Shown piece after piece: positions 15,235 through 23,063 of a stretch of 32,531 nucleotides of DNA. Position 1 is the stretch's first letter. Every line of letters starts with the position of its first letter. Under the pieces are notes generated by a model that made no database searches, had not been told where the DNA came from, and saw only the letters and a program-made list of their open reading frames with translations. Source of the DNA: UBA5794 sp964196275. GTDB taxonomy: Bacteria > Actinomycetota > Acidimicrobiia > Spongiisociales > UBA5794. Location of the stretch: positions 1-32,531 of the forward strand of contig CAXMSN010000055.1 in the NCBI GenBank assembly GCA_964196275.1, in the 5' to 3' direction. Made by a program: the position numbers and the translations under genes.

Positions 15235-15783
15235 TCAGGCGTTCTTTATCTGGAACGAGGCAACGATCTCGAGAACTCCGAAGACCATCGTGTACAGGCC
15301 AGCGAAGACTGCAAACACAAGTACCGTCGGCTCAGGCCAGAGCAGGATCGCGATACCGAACGAAGCCGTCAGGGCTCCGAGTCCTATGCGGAGGCCCCGA
15401 TCTGGCATCGCAGAATCAGTCAGGCCTCTGAACAGGTCGACCATTCCCGAGATCAACCAGAAGATCGCAGCAATCAGGACGATGATCCGGATCACCGACT
15501 CAGGGTTCTTCATCACGATCACTCCCAGTGCTACGCCGATGATGCCTGAAAACACCATCAGCCATCTCTGGTCGGACTCGGAGTCGAATACCGCCACGAA
15601 GAAACGAACAACCCCCGAAAAGACCATGAAGAGACCGAAGATCGACGTAACGACAGTCAGCGTCTGACCGGGCCAGAAGATCAGGAGCGCCCCAAGCGCC
15701 ACCGACACGACGCCAAGCAAGAGCAGAAGCCACCACACCTTCTTGAGATCTTGGACCGGGTCGTATGTCTCAGCGGTTGTCAC
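15235..15783 (-). CDS. HdeD/DUF308-family membrane protein
   Basis: A 182-residue protein with six hydrophobic segments in three hairpin-like pairs, as in HdeD, an acid-resistance membrane protein of enterobacteria (DUF308). Typical segments are WWLLLLLGVVSVALGALLIF and the repeated G-x-x-x-x-x-G pattern in SGMVDLFRGL. The start is GTG at 15783, 4-5 nt after AGGAGA. Upstream frame continuation to 15957 enters the split repeat R2 and is rejected. A TATTCT about 30 nt upstream on its strand can act as its -10. The function outside enterobacteria is not established. Confidence 0.8.
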   Translation of the reverse strand: MTTAETYDPVQDLKKVWWLLLLLGVVSVALGALLIFWPGQTLTVVTSIFGLFMVFSGVVRFFVAVFDSESDQRWLMVFSGIIGVALGVIVMKNPESVIRIIVLIAAIFWLISGMVDLFRGLTDSAMPDRGLRIGLGALTASFGIAILLWPEPTVLVFAVFAGLYTMVFGVLEIVASFQIKNA

Positions 15784-15817
15784 GTATCTCCTGTCGATGA
15801 ATGAGGTCAGAATACCG

Positions 15818-15866
15818 ACCACGGACCACAGGCCACGGACCAGCGTTGCTTCCGTTCCCCTTTCAA
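15818..15866. repeat. Dispersed intergenic repeat, copy R2, left half
   Basis: ACCACGGACCACAGGCCACGG, then CCAGCGTTGCTTC, then CGTTCCCCTTTCAA. It matches the left part of R3 base for base in most positions and stops at the dyad centre. The right half resumes at 16029. Both lie in the 366-bp gap between HdeD and the LigD-type polymerase, which otherwise has no gene. Confidence 0.75.
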
Positions 15867-16028
15867 TTGAATCCGCTGAGTTAAACGGCTCAATCGGCCA
15901 GGACGCCGACGTGGCATACGCTCGCCGAATCTCACGGTGCATCGATTCGGTACACACGCCGTCTGGCTACAGCCCTTCTAGCACACTTCATTCTGCGGGT
16001 CCGGGTTGCACAGGTCGTGGATCGAGGC
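15867..16028. mobile_element. Insert of about 160 bp inside repeat R2
   Basis: The interval between the halves of R2 is bounded by TTCAA on both sides (15862-15866 and 16029-16033), which looks like a 5-bp target duplication. It encodes nothing recognisable. I could not find convincing terminal inverted repeats, so it may be a non-autonomous element or a simple insertion. Confidence 0.4.
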
Positions 16029-16074
16029 TTCAAGGGGAACCGGCGAGCGCAGCGAGCCAAGGGGATGTTGCAGG
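16029..16074. repeat. Dispersed intergenic repeat, copy R2, right half
   Basis: TTCAAGGGGAACCGGCGAGC, then GCAGCGAGCC and AAGGGGATGTTGCAGG, matching R1 and R3. Confidence 0.78.
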
Positions 16075-16109
16075 GTCCGTCTTCCGCCGTCGTCTGCTTC
16101 CGACTTCTG

Positions 16110-16137
16110 ACTTCGGACATCCGACTTCGGACATCCG
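16110..16137. repeat. Tandem 14-mer next to the LigD-type polymerase promoter
   Basis: ACTTCGGACATCCG occurs twice in perfect tandem (16110-16123 and 16124-16137). It is the right-flank module of repeat R2 and runs directly into the TAGTCT box. Confidence 0.8.
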
Positions 16138-16143
16138 TAGTCT
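16138..16143 (+). promoter_or_regulatory. -10 box, leaderless start of the LigD-type polymerase
   Basis: TAGTCT lies 6 nt before ATG 16150. Confidence 0.45.
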
Positions 16144-16149
16144 TCCGCC

Positions 16150-17133
16150 ATGGCAACGGAGACCCATATCGACGCAGACGGCGTCGCGGTTCGTATTTCG
16201 AGCCCAGACAAGATCGTGTTCCCTGAACATGGCTGGACGAAGCTCGACGTAGCCGAACACTTCGTCATGTGTGGCACTGGTGCGCTGCGGGGCGTGTACA
16301 ACCGACCGACGATGCTCAAGCGATGGACGAAGGGCGTTGCCGGTGATCCGTTCTATGTCAAGCGCATGCCCCCTTCTGCACGGTCGACTGTGGACGTCGT
16401 GTTCCCATCAGCCAGGGCAGGCACGATGTTCCTCCCCGTCGAGTTACAGGATGTGGTCTGGCTCGCTCAGATGAACTCGCTCGATCTTCATCCCTGGAAC
16501 GCTCGCGCATCGGACATGGACCACGCCGACGAGTTGCGCATCGATCTGGACCCGACAGACGAATTCGGTTTCGACGCTGTGATCAACGTCGCACACACGA
16601 TTCGAGAGATCCTTGATGAACTCGGCTTGGTCTCATGGCCCAAGACCTCTGGTAGTCGCGGCATCCACATCTACGTTCGGCTCGAACCGCAGTGGACGTA
16701 CTACGCGGTTCGACGGGCGTGTCTTGCAGTCGCACGCGAAGCCGAGCGGAGAAACGACCTCGCAACCACGGCATGGTGGAAGGAAGAGCGATCTGGGATC
16801 TTCATCGACTACAACCAGAACGCACGCGACAAGACCGTCGCATCGGCATACTCGATCCGCCAGACGGGCTGGGTGTCCACGCCGTTCGTCTGGAGCGAGG
16901 TCGATGACATGCGCTCAGACATCTTCGACCTGATGACGTTCAAGGACCGCTGGAGCGATGTCGGTGACCTCACCGACGGCATGGACGAATCACTCTGCCA
17001 CCTCGGAAAGGCCATTGAATGGGTGGCGCGAGATGAGGACGACGGAATCGGCGACGCCCCCTGGCCACCTCACTACCCCAAGATGCCGGGCGAACCGCCA
17101 AGGGTGCAGCCGTCAAAGAGAAGGATGGAGTAG
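16150..17133 (+). CDS. LigD-type primase-polymerase domain protein (NHEJ polymerase)
   Basis: A 327-residue stand-alone archaeo-eukaryotic primase-type polymerase, the PolDom of bacterial LigD. Metal-binding Asp132 and Asp134 lie in LRIDLDPTDEF, the phosphate-binding histidine (His173) in TSGSRGIHIYV, and the third acidic residue (Asp220) in GIFIDYNQNARDKT. The N-terminal KIVFPEHGWTKLDVAEHF and FYVKRMP (about 69-75) are also typical. Such enzymes fill gaps and add ribonucleotides at DNA ends with Ku and a ligase. Here no ligase or nuclease domain is fused, and an ATP-dependent ligase gene lies 3.8 kb away on the other strand. No Ku gene is in the window. Confidence 0.92.
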   Translation: MATETHIDADGVAVRISSPDKIVFPEHGWTKLDVAEHFVMCGTGALRGVYNRPTMLKRWTKGVAGDPFYVKRMPPSARSTVDVVFPSARAGTMFLPVELQDVVWLAQMNSLDLHPWNARASDMDHADELRIDLDPTDEFGFDAVINVAHTIREILDELGLVSWPKTSGSRGIHIYVRLEPQWTYYAVRRACLAVAREAERRNDLATTAWWKEERSGIFIDYNQNARDKTVASAYSIRQTGWVSTPFVWSEVDDMRSDIFDLMTFKDRWSDVGDLTDGMDESLCHLGKAIEWVARDEDDGIGDAPWPPHYPKMPGEPPRVQPSKRRME

Positions 17134-17138
17134 CGAGA

Positions 17139-17218
17139 GAGGACCACGGACCAGCATTACTTCTGTTCCCCTTTTAAGGGGAACGGGCGAGCGAAGCGAG
17201 CCAAGGGGATGTTGCAGG
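17139..17218. repeat. Dispersed intergenic repeat, copy R3
   Basis: The most regular copy: GAGGACCACGGACCAGC, then the perfect hairpin GTTCCCCTT-TT-AAGGGGAAC (17165-17184), then GGGCGAGCGAAGCGAGCC and AAGGGGATGTTGCAGG. AAGGGG occurs twice and could pair with CCCCTT in two ways. It lies between the convergent polymerase and quinone-oxidoreductase genes, so it may also stop transcription. Confidence 0.82.
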
Positions 17219-17253
17219 TCGGACTTCCGACTTCCGTCGTCGGCTGCGGGCCT

Positions 17254-18222
17254 CTAAACCGTGATCACGGTCTTTCCTTGGGCGTGGCCCTCGCCTTGGT
17301 AACGCAGGGCGTCAGGGACATCGGCGAGCGCGAAACGTTGGTCGATCACCGGGGCTACCTTGCCTGACTCGAGAAGCTCTTTTACGGCCAGAAGGTCCGC
17401 CTTCTTCCGTTTGCCCATCACCGATTTCATCTTCTGGCTTCTGAACATTGAGCCCAAGGCCAGCTTTCCGAGGTCCGAGAGCGGGCCGATCCAATCTCCC
17501 ATGTCCACCGATCCGACCGACACGAAGGTCCCCTCCGGTGCCATCGCTCGCCTCAGGTTCGCCTGACTGTGATTTCCGACAGTGTCGACGATGACGTCGT
17601 ATCGGCGGCCGCTCTTCGTGAAATCCTCCTTGGAATAGTCGATCACATGGTCCGCTCCGATCGACTCGACCATGGCCACATTCCTCGTGCTGCACACGCC
17701 GGTTACTTCGGCCCCAAGCGCCTTGGCAATCTGGACAGCGAACGTGCCCACGCCACCGGATGCGCCGTTGATCAGGACCGTCTGACCAGCCTCAAGCGAG
17801 CCACTGTCACGCAGAGCTTGTATCGCGGTGATCGCGGCGATAGCCACTGATGACGCTTGCTCGAACGACAGGTTCGTTGGCTTCAGGGCGATCTCCTTCT
17901 CCTTCGCACACACGTATTCGGCGAATGCTCCGGTGCTGCCGCCGAAGACCTCGTCGCCTGGTTGGAACTCCGTGACGTTCTTCCCCACGGCCTCAACCTC
18001 ACCGGCCAGATCGACTCCGAGTCTGGTGTTCTTCGGGGCCCTCATGCCGGCCTGCATCCGCAGGAGGTATGGCGTGCCCTTCAGGAAATGCCAGTCGAAA
18101 GGGTTCACAGATGCCGCACGGATTCGTACGAGGACGTCATCGTCGCCCACGACAGGCATCTCGACCTCCCGCAACTCCGCGACATCCGGTGATCCATACT
18201 CGTCATAGACGATCGCCTTCAT
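17254..18222 (-). CDS. Zinc-independent MDR oxidoreductase (quinone oxidoreductase-like)
   Basis: A 322-residue medium-chain dehydrogenase/reductase. The GroES-like N-terminal domain includes VLVRIRAASVNPFDWHFLKG (about residues 31-50) and LGVDLAGEVEAVG. The Rossmann domain has the NADPH loop INGASGGVGTFAVQIAKALGA (about 146-166). The zinc-ligand cysteines of alcohol dehydrogenases are absent, so it is a quinone or enone reductase type. Three ATGs run in tandem; the third (18222) is chosen because AGGAG then stands 6 nt upstream. The end reads GEGHAQGKTVITV, a usual family terminus. It is divergent from the MFS gene. Confidence 0.9.
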   Translation of the reverse strand: MKAIVYDEYGSPDVAELREVEMPVVGDDDVLVRIRAASVNPFDWHFLKGTPYLLRMQAGMRAPKNTRLGVDLAGEVEAVGKNVTEFQPGDEVFGGSTGAFAEYVCAKEKEIALKPTNLSFEQASSVAIAAITAIQALRDSGSLEAGQTVLINGASGGVGTFAVQIAKALGAEVTGVCSTRNVAMVESIGADHVIDYSKEDFTKSGRRYDVIVDTVGNHSQANLRRAMAPEGTFVSVGSVDMGDWIGPLSDLGKLALGSMFRSQKMKSVMGKRKKADLLAVKELLESGKVAPVIDQRFALADVPDALRYQGEGHAQGKTVITV

Positions 18223-18313
18223 CATCATCTCCTGATCCCTGGGAACTTCCGCAACAGTAGCGAAGGGGCATCGGCTGATTGGTGGCCGTGCATCGGGAAC
18301 GGACCGTTTGCGT

Positions 18314-18319
18314 TACCTT
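18314..18319 (+). promoter_or_regulatory. -10 box, leaderless start of the MFS gene
   Basis: TACCTT lies 6 nt before GTG 18326. Confidence 0.45.
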
Positions 18320-18325
18320 CCGTCG

Positions 18326-19543
18326 GTGACAACAACCGCGACACAGGAAGCGACGCGTAGTCGCCTGATCTGGACGCTATTCAGCGGGAACGCGATCGGT
18401 TCGATCTCGTACATCGGCATCGCGACGATCGGTGCGCTGATAGCCGACGAACTGACGGGGTCAACATCGCTCTCCGGCCTTCCATCCACGGCGGGAACGT
18501 TGGGGGTCGCCGGCGGAGCCGCTGCTCTGTCATGGATGAGTTATCGCAGAGGCCGAAGACCGACATTCACCTTGGGCTACGCGTTCGCGGTAGTGGGCGC
18601 CCTGCTCACCGGCGTGTCGATCCTGGCCAGCAACTTTGCCCTTGTGCTTCTTGGCATGCTGGCGATCGGCTTCGGGAGAAGCGTGGGGCAATTGTCCCGA
18701 TACGCAGCTGGCGACATGCGGACCGAGAAGCGCAGGGCATCAGCGATCAGCCTCGTCATCTGGGCGTCCACGATCGGCGCCGTTGTCGGACCGCTTCTCA
18801 TCGGCCCGATGGGCACCCTCGCCACCAACGCCGGGTTCAATGAACTGATGGGGCCGGTGGTGATCGCCGTCATCGGATTCTCTATCGCATCGATCCTGAT
18901 GTTCGCAACGCTCCGCCCAGACCCGCTGACGCTCGCCGTGGAGGAAGGCGATGGCAACACGGATCGCGAATCGCGCCCGATCGCGGACCTCATGCAGTCT
19001 CGCACCGTCCAACTCGCCATCTCCGCCATAGTGCTGAGCCAGGTTGTGATGGTGCTGGTGATGGTCATGACTCCAGTTCACATCAAAGCCAACGACGGAA
19101 CGCTCACCACGGTGGGCTGGGTGATGATGGCCCACACGCTCGGCATGTTCGCCATCGCCCCGATCACCGGCATCCTCGTCCGCCGTTTCGGATCGAAACG
19201 GATGATCGTGGTCGCGGCATTGACTTTCGTTGCCGGATCTCTTCTCGCCGCGACAACCGCTACAGCGGGAGCCGGAGCGCTTGCTGTGGCGATGTTCTTC
19301 ATAGGCGTGGCATGGAACTTTGGGTTCGTCGCGGGCAGCACCCTCCTCCAGCATGGGCAGGCTGTCATCGATCGGCTCAAGCTGCAAGGTGTCGCCGACT
19401 CGTCCGCATGGATCACCAGCGCCTTTGCTGCCGCAAGTGCCGGAGTCATCATGGCGGCATCGTCCTACGGCACGTTGGCGATCATCGCCGCGTTCATCGC
19501 CCTCCTCCCGTTCGTGCCGATCTATCGGCTCCGCACCGCCTAG
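18326..19543 (+). CDS. MFS transporter
   Basis: A 405-residue major facilitator protein with about twelve hydrophobic segments in two halves, linked by the charged stretch RPDPLTLAVEEGDGNTDRESRP (about residues 201-222). The loop between helices 2 and 3 carries SYRRGRRPTFTLGYA, a version of the family G-x-x-x-D-R-x-G-R-R motif, and the second half has GILVRRFGSKRMIV at the matching place. The substrate cannot be told from the sequence; drug or metabolite efflux is likely. GTG 18326 is chosen over 18308 because of the TACCTT box 6 nt upstream. The acyltransferase gene follows after 36 bp. Confidence 0.88.
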   Translation: MTTTATQEATRSRLIWTLFSGNAIGSISYIGIATIGALIADELTGSTSLSGLPSTAGTLGVAGGAAALSWMSYRRGRRPTFTLGYAFAVVGALLTGVSILASNFALVLLGMLAIGFGRSVGQLSRYAAGDMRTEKRRASAISLVIWASTIGAVVGPLLIGPMGTLATNAGFNELMGPVVIAVIGFSIASILMFATLRPDPLTLAVEEGDGNTDRESRPIADLMQSRTVQLAISAIVLSQVVMVLVMVMTPVHIKANDGTLTTVGWVMMAHTLGMFAIAPITGILVRRFGSKRMIVVAALTFVAGSLLAATTATAGAGALAVAMFFIGVAWNFGFVAGSTLLQHGQAVIDRLKLQGVADSSAWITSAFAAASAGVIMAASSYGTLAIIAAFIALLPFVPIYRLRTA

Positions 19544-19579
19544 CCAGCGACAAGCACAGAGCCTCCCGGTTCGACAACA

Positions 19580-20947
19580 ATGGCGCCGATGTTCAAACGA
19601 TATCTAAGAGGCGTCGACGCGGCAGTCGAGAACACCCCGTCGCTGCGGAACCGCGTCGTGGACGGATGGCGCGTGGTCGCCTTGTTCTTCGTGGTCTTCG
19701 GTCATTGGATCTCTGCGTCCATATGGGTACTCGACGATGGGACGATCCGAGCGCTGAACACGCTCCAATGGATCCCTGGTGCAGAGCACTGGACATGGCT
19801 GTTCCAGGTAATGCCGATCTTCTTCATCGTCGGTGGCTATGCAAACGCGGTCGCTCTCCGCAAGGAGGACGTGGACCACCAGAGATGGATCGTCGGGCGG
19901 GCCAGGAGGCTCTACACGCCGGTGGTTCCGTTGATCCTCGCTTGGGTACTTCTCGTCCTCGCACTTCGCCCGCACATTCCGTCCAACGTTCTGTACACGG
20001 GGACACTTTCAGCCACGATCCCGCTCTGGTTCGTCGCCGTCTATCTCGCCGTCATCGCGCTCGCACCGATCACTCACGCCTGGTGGCAGAAGTCAGGACC
20101 TTTGAGCGCACTTCTGCTGGCGCTCGCAGCCGTGGCTGTAGACATCGCACGCTTCACCTCGGACATCGAGGCGATTGGGTGGGCCAACTACATCTTGGTG
20201 TGGGCATTCCTTCACCAACTCGGCTACTGGTGGGCAGATCGATCGCGGAGTGGGCTGGGCGCGTCTCCATCCGCCGGAGCACTCATGATCGCCGCAGGGC
20301 TCGGCGCTCTTGTGCTCACGACCACGGTCGGGTGGTATCCGATCGCCATGGTCACCATCCCAGGCGGTGGCACAACGAACATGATCCCACCCACGTTCGC
20401 CAACGGCCTCCTCGGGATCGCCCAAGCTGGCCTGATCCTCGCAACCCTCGGCGTGGCGCACCGGATCGCGTCCAAGGGAGCCGTATGGCGCACCACCGTG
20501 GCCGTATCAGGCTCGATGATGACGATCTACCTCTGGCACCTCACTGCGCTGTCGCTCCTAGGGGCAGTTGGCATCTTCCTTTTCGATGGATGGCTCTTCT
20601 CCTTCGAACCGGGAAGCGTGACATGGTGGATCATGAGAGTCCCGTTCTTCATCGGGTTGGCAGCCGTGACCCTCGGCCTCATAGCGATCTTCGGACGGTT
20701 CGAGTATCTGATCAGTGACTCTCCAAGACCGCGGTCATGGGCGGCGACGATCATCGGACTGACACTCGCGATCGGGGCAGCCTCGGCGATGGCCTTCGTC
20801 GGGATCGTGAACCAGGAGGGCACGATCGCTTGGGTTACTCCTCTGGTCGCTGTTGCAGGAGCCATCGTGCTGGGTGCGGTCCCCCGTAAACGGGATCGTC
20901 AGTCGAAGATCGAGGAGAAGCGTGGTCCTTCGGGAAGCTTCAGCTGA
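19580..20947 (+). CDS. Membrane acyltransferase (acyltransferase family 3)
   Basis: A 455-residue protein with ten or more membrane segments of the acyl_transf_3 (PF01757) type. The first helix has RVVALFFVVFGHWISAS (about residues 31-47) with the conserved histidine, followed by LFQVMPIFFIVGGYAN and RRLYTPVVPLILAW, the usual first three segments. Members transfer acetyl or other acyl groups to surface sugars or lipids. The target is unknown, and no glycosyltransferase is nearby. No ribosome site or -10 box is seen before ATG 19580, so it is probably read from the MFS transcript. Its last 49 bp overlap the 3' end of the ligase gene on the other strand. Confidence 0.85.
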   Translation: MAPMFKRYLRGVDAAVENTPSLRNRVVDGWRVVALFFVVFGHWISASIWVLDDGTIRALNTLQWIPGAEHWTWLFQVMPIFFIVGGYANAVALRKEDVDHQRWIVGRARRLYTPVVPLILAWVLLVLALRPHIPSNVLYTGTLSATIPLWFVAVYLAVIALAPITHAWWQKSGPLSALLLALAAVAVDIARFTSDIEAIGWANYILVWAFLHQLGYWWADRSRSGLGASPSAGALMIAAGLGALVLTTTVGWYPIAMVTIPGGGTTNMIPPTFANGLLGIAQAGLILATLGVAHRIASKGAVWRTTVAVSGSMMTIYLWHLTALSLLGAVGIFLFDGWLFSFEPGSVTWWIMRVPFFIGLAAVTLGLIAIFGRFEYLISDSPRPRSWAATIIGLTLAIGAASAMAFVGIVNQEGTIAWVTPLVAVAGAIVLGAVPRKRDRQSKIEEKRGPSGSFS

Positions 20948-21912
20948 GAGAACGTGCAATCCTCTGGGTCCTTGTCCGGACGCCAACGCTCGAAGCGGGT
21001 GGCGTGTCGGAAACGGTCACCGGTCAACTGGTCGTACGAGATCTCGATCACAACACCGGGTTTGACCGGCACCCATGACAGATCCTTGCCAGCCGACCAC
21101 CGACTCTCCCCACCGGGAGTCCTGACATCGTCGCCGAACGATGCAACGTCCTCCAGCGCAGAGAACCTCCCAAGTAGTTCAACCCTGTCGTGGTTTGTGA
21201 ATCCGGAGCAATGGCCGATAAACGCAAGAGAGCCACCCGGCGCATAGAGGCCGAGGAGCAACGAGCCGATCTTGTCTCCATCTTTGTGGACCCGATAACC
21301 GCCCACCACGCAGTCGACCGTGCGGCGGTGCTTGAACTTCAGCATCTCCCGCTTGCCCTCGACATACGGGCCGTCGAGTGACTTCGCCACGATCCCGTCA
21401 CACCCAGCCGCTTCGAACTCGTCGAACCACCGCATGGCGAGCGACACGTCGTCCGTGGATGGTGTCAACTTCCACGCCGGGTCGAGAGCAGGCATGAGCG
21501 CTTCGAGCCGTGTACGACGCTCGGTGTACGGCTGCCCCCGCAGGTCCTCGCCGCGGTCGGCAAGTAGATCGAAGGCGACGAGGGTGCCAGGGATCTGATC
21601 AGAGAGCAGGGTGATCCGGCTCTCAGCAGGATGAATGCGCGACTGCAGCATGTCGAAAGCCAGGGCGTCCTGCTCAATGACAACGACCTCACCGTCGACG
21701 ACCGTGCCCTCGGGCACTGTTGCAATGACATCCTCCAACTCGGGGAAGTATCGAAGCAGCGGCCTCTGCTTTCTTGAGTCGAGCCTCGACGGACTGCCTG
21801 AAGCGATCGCCCGGAACCCATCCCACTTCGGCTCGAACGCCCACCCCTCGTCAGGCCAGGTCGTCCGAACCTTGGCCTCCATCGGAACGATCGGTAGCTC
21901 GAATGGGATCAT
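20899..21912 (-). CDS. ATP-dependent DNA ligase (LigC/LigD-ligase type)
   Basis: A 337-residue minimal ATP-dependent DNA ligase. Motif I is EPKWDGFR with nucleophile Lys29, motif III lies in VVDGEVVV (about residues 73-80), IV in CDGIVAKSLDGPYVEGKR (about 169-186) and V in MLKFKHRR. The OB-fold domain ends with RFRHATRFERWRPDKDP, the arginine-rich motif VI. There is no DNA-binding or nuclease extension, so it matches the free-standing LigC type or the LigD ligase domain. The start is ATG 21912 with TACTCT 7 nt upstream; 21957 lacks such support. The LigD-type polymerase at 16150 is the likely functional partner in end joining or base repair. Confidence 0.9.
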   Translation of the reverse strand: MIPFELPIVPMEAKVRTTWPDEGWAFEPKWDGFRAIASGSPSRLDSRKQRPLLRYFPELEDVIATVPEGTVVDGEVVVIEQDALAFDMLQSRIHPAESRITLLSDQIPGTLVAFDLLADRGEDLRGQPYTERRTRLEALMPALDPAWKLTPSTDDVSLAMRWFDEFEAAGCDGIVAKSLDGPYVEGKREMLKFKHRRTVDCVVGGYRVHKDGDKIGSLLLGLYAPGGSLAFIGHCSGFTNHDRVELLGRFSALEDVASFGDDVRTPGGESRWSAGKDLSWVPVKPGVVIEISYDQLTGDRFRHATRFERWRPDKDPEDCTFSQLKLPEGPRFSSIFD

Positions 21913-21919
21913 CGGCGGG

Positions 21920-21925
21920 AGAGTA
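21920..21925 (-). promoter_or_regulatory. -10 box, leaderless start of the DNA ligase
   Basis: TACTCT on the minus strand, 7 nt before ATG 21912. It faces the amidohydrolase promoter in a 71-bp divergent gap. Confidence 0.45.
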
Positions 21926-21971
21926 CTGCCAACACGCGGGACTTCCTGAACAACCAACGGTGCGCATCGTC

Positions 21972-21977
21972 TACGCT
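21972..21977 (+). promoter_or_regulatory. -10 box, leaderless start of the amidohydrolase
   Basis: TACGCT lies 6 nt before ATG 21984. Confidence 0.45.
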
Positions 21978-21983
21978 CGTCAG

Positions 21984-23063
21984 ATGCTCGTCCGACTCCC
22001 CTACGCCGATCGATATGAGATCGGAGTCGCCGGTTCCCGCTTTGTCGAACCCGATCAGAACACGGCAGACCTTCCAGACACGAGCGATCTCTGGGCGCTG
22101 CCCGGGCTCGCTGACTGTCACGCCCATGTGAGCATGACGTCCCTCTCGGATTTCGAAGCGATCACTGACGAGTCGATGTCCGCGGCGATCCCTGTCAACA
22201 CATGGGCCCATCTTGAACACGGCGTCGTGCTCATCCTCGACAAGGGGGGCAAGACGGATTCCACGCTGATGATGCTCGATCATGACGCAGACCTTCGGCC
22301 GCACATAGAGGCAGCAGGTGCGATGGTCCACCCGGCCGGCGGCTACTACGACGGGTTCGGCGCCGAGGTAGAGCCAGATGAGCTGATCGATTACATCGGT
22401 ACGGCGGCTTCTCTCCAAGGTGGGTGGCTCAAGCTCGTCGGCGACTGGCCAAGGAGAGGACAAGGTCCGGTCAACAACTGGCCGATCGACGTTCTCAAGG
22501 AAGCCGTGGAGGTGACGCATGCGGCCGGAGCCAAGGTCGCGGTCCATTCGATGGCGCACTCGGCATCAGAAGCCGTTGCTGCCGGAGTCGATTCGATCGA
22601 GCACGGCCCGTTCCTCACCGATGAAGATCTCCGCTCGCTCGCGAAGCGCGGCGGCGCATGGGTACCCACGATCGTGAACATGATCCATTTGCGTGACATG
22701 CTTGGTGTGGAGTCCTCAGGTGGGCGGATGTTCCAAGAAGGACTTGATCGGATGCGAGAGACGCTCCCTCTCGCCGAGGACCTCGGCGTGGCAGTCCTGG
22801 CCGGCACCGACATGGCGGTCTCACCGGGCGAGGTCGCAACTGAAGCGTTGCGTCTTCGGGAGTATGGACTCAGCAACCAGGGAGCAGCCAGAGCCACCAC
22901 GACCAACGCCTTCGACTACATCGGGCGTCCAGATCGCCCTCGGGCAGGCGAGGAAGCCGATGTCGTATTCTTCGATGAGGACCCCTTCAAAGACGTAGCT
23001 GCCCTCGCTCGACCGAGGATGATCCTTCGACGAGGGAAGATCGTGAGGAATCAGCGCGGTTGA
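21984..23063 (+). CDS. Metal-dependent amidohydrolase
   Basis: A 359-residue amidohydrolase-superfamily enzyme with a TIM-barrel metal site: the first strand motif H-x-H in GLADCHAHVSM (about residues 39-49), a Lys in WLKLVGDW that could be the carboxylated bridging ligand, His in KVAVHSMAHS, His in SIEHGPF, and the Asp of AGTDMAV. The C-terminus GEEADVVFFDEDPFKDVAALARPRMILRRGKIV is the usual small beta-sandwich end of imidazolonepropionase- or prolidase-like members. The substrate is unknown. The ATG at 21984 rests on the TACGCT box. It is divergent from the DNA ligase. Confidence 0.87.
   Translation: MLVRLPYADRYEIGVAGSRFVEPDQNTADLPDTSDLWALPGLADCHAHVSMTSLSDFEAITDESMSAAIPVNTWAHLEHGVVLILDKGGKTDSTLMMLDHDADLRPHIEAAGAMVHPAGGYYDGFGAEVEPDELIDYIGTAASLQGGWLKLVGDWPRRGQGPVNNWPIDVLKEAVEVTHAAGAKVAVHSMAHSASEAVAAGVDSIEHGPFLTDEDLRSLAKRGGAWVPTIVNMIHLRDMLGVESSGGRMFQEGLDRMRETLPLAEDLGVAVLAGTDMAVSPGEVATEALRLREYGLSNQGAARATTTNAFDYIGRPDRPRAGEEADVVFFDEDPFKDVAALARPRMILRRGKIVRNQRG

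Noticed and set aside
15784..15957. Upstream extension of the HdeD-like frame
   Set aside because: A GTG with a good ribosome site lies at 15783, and the extension runs through the left half of R2.
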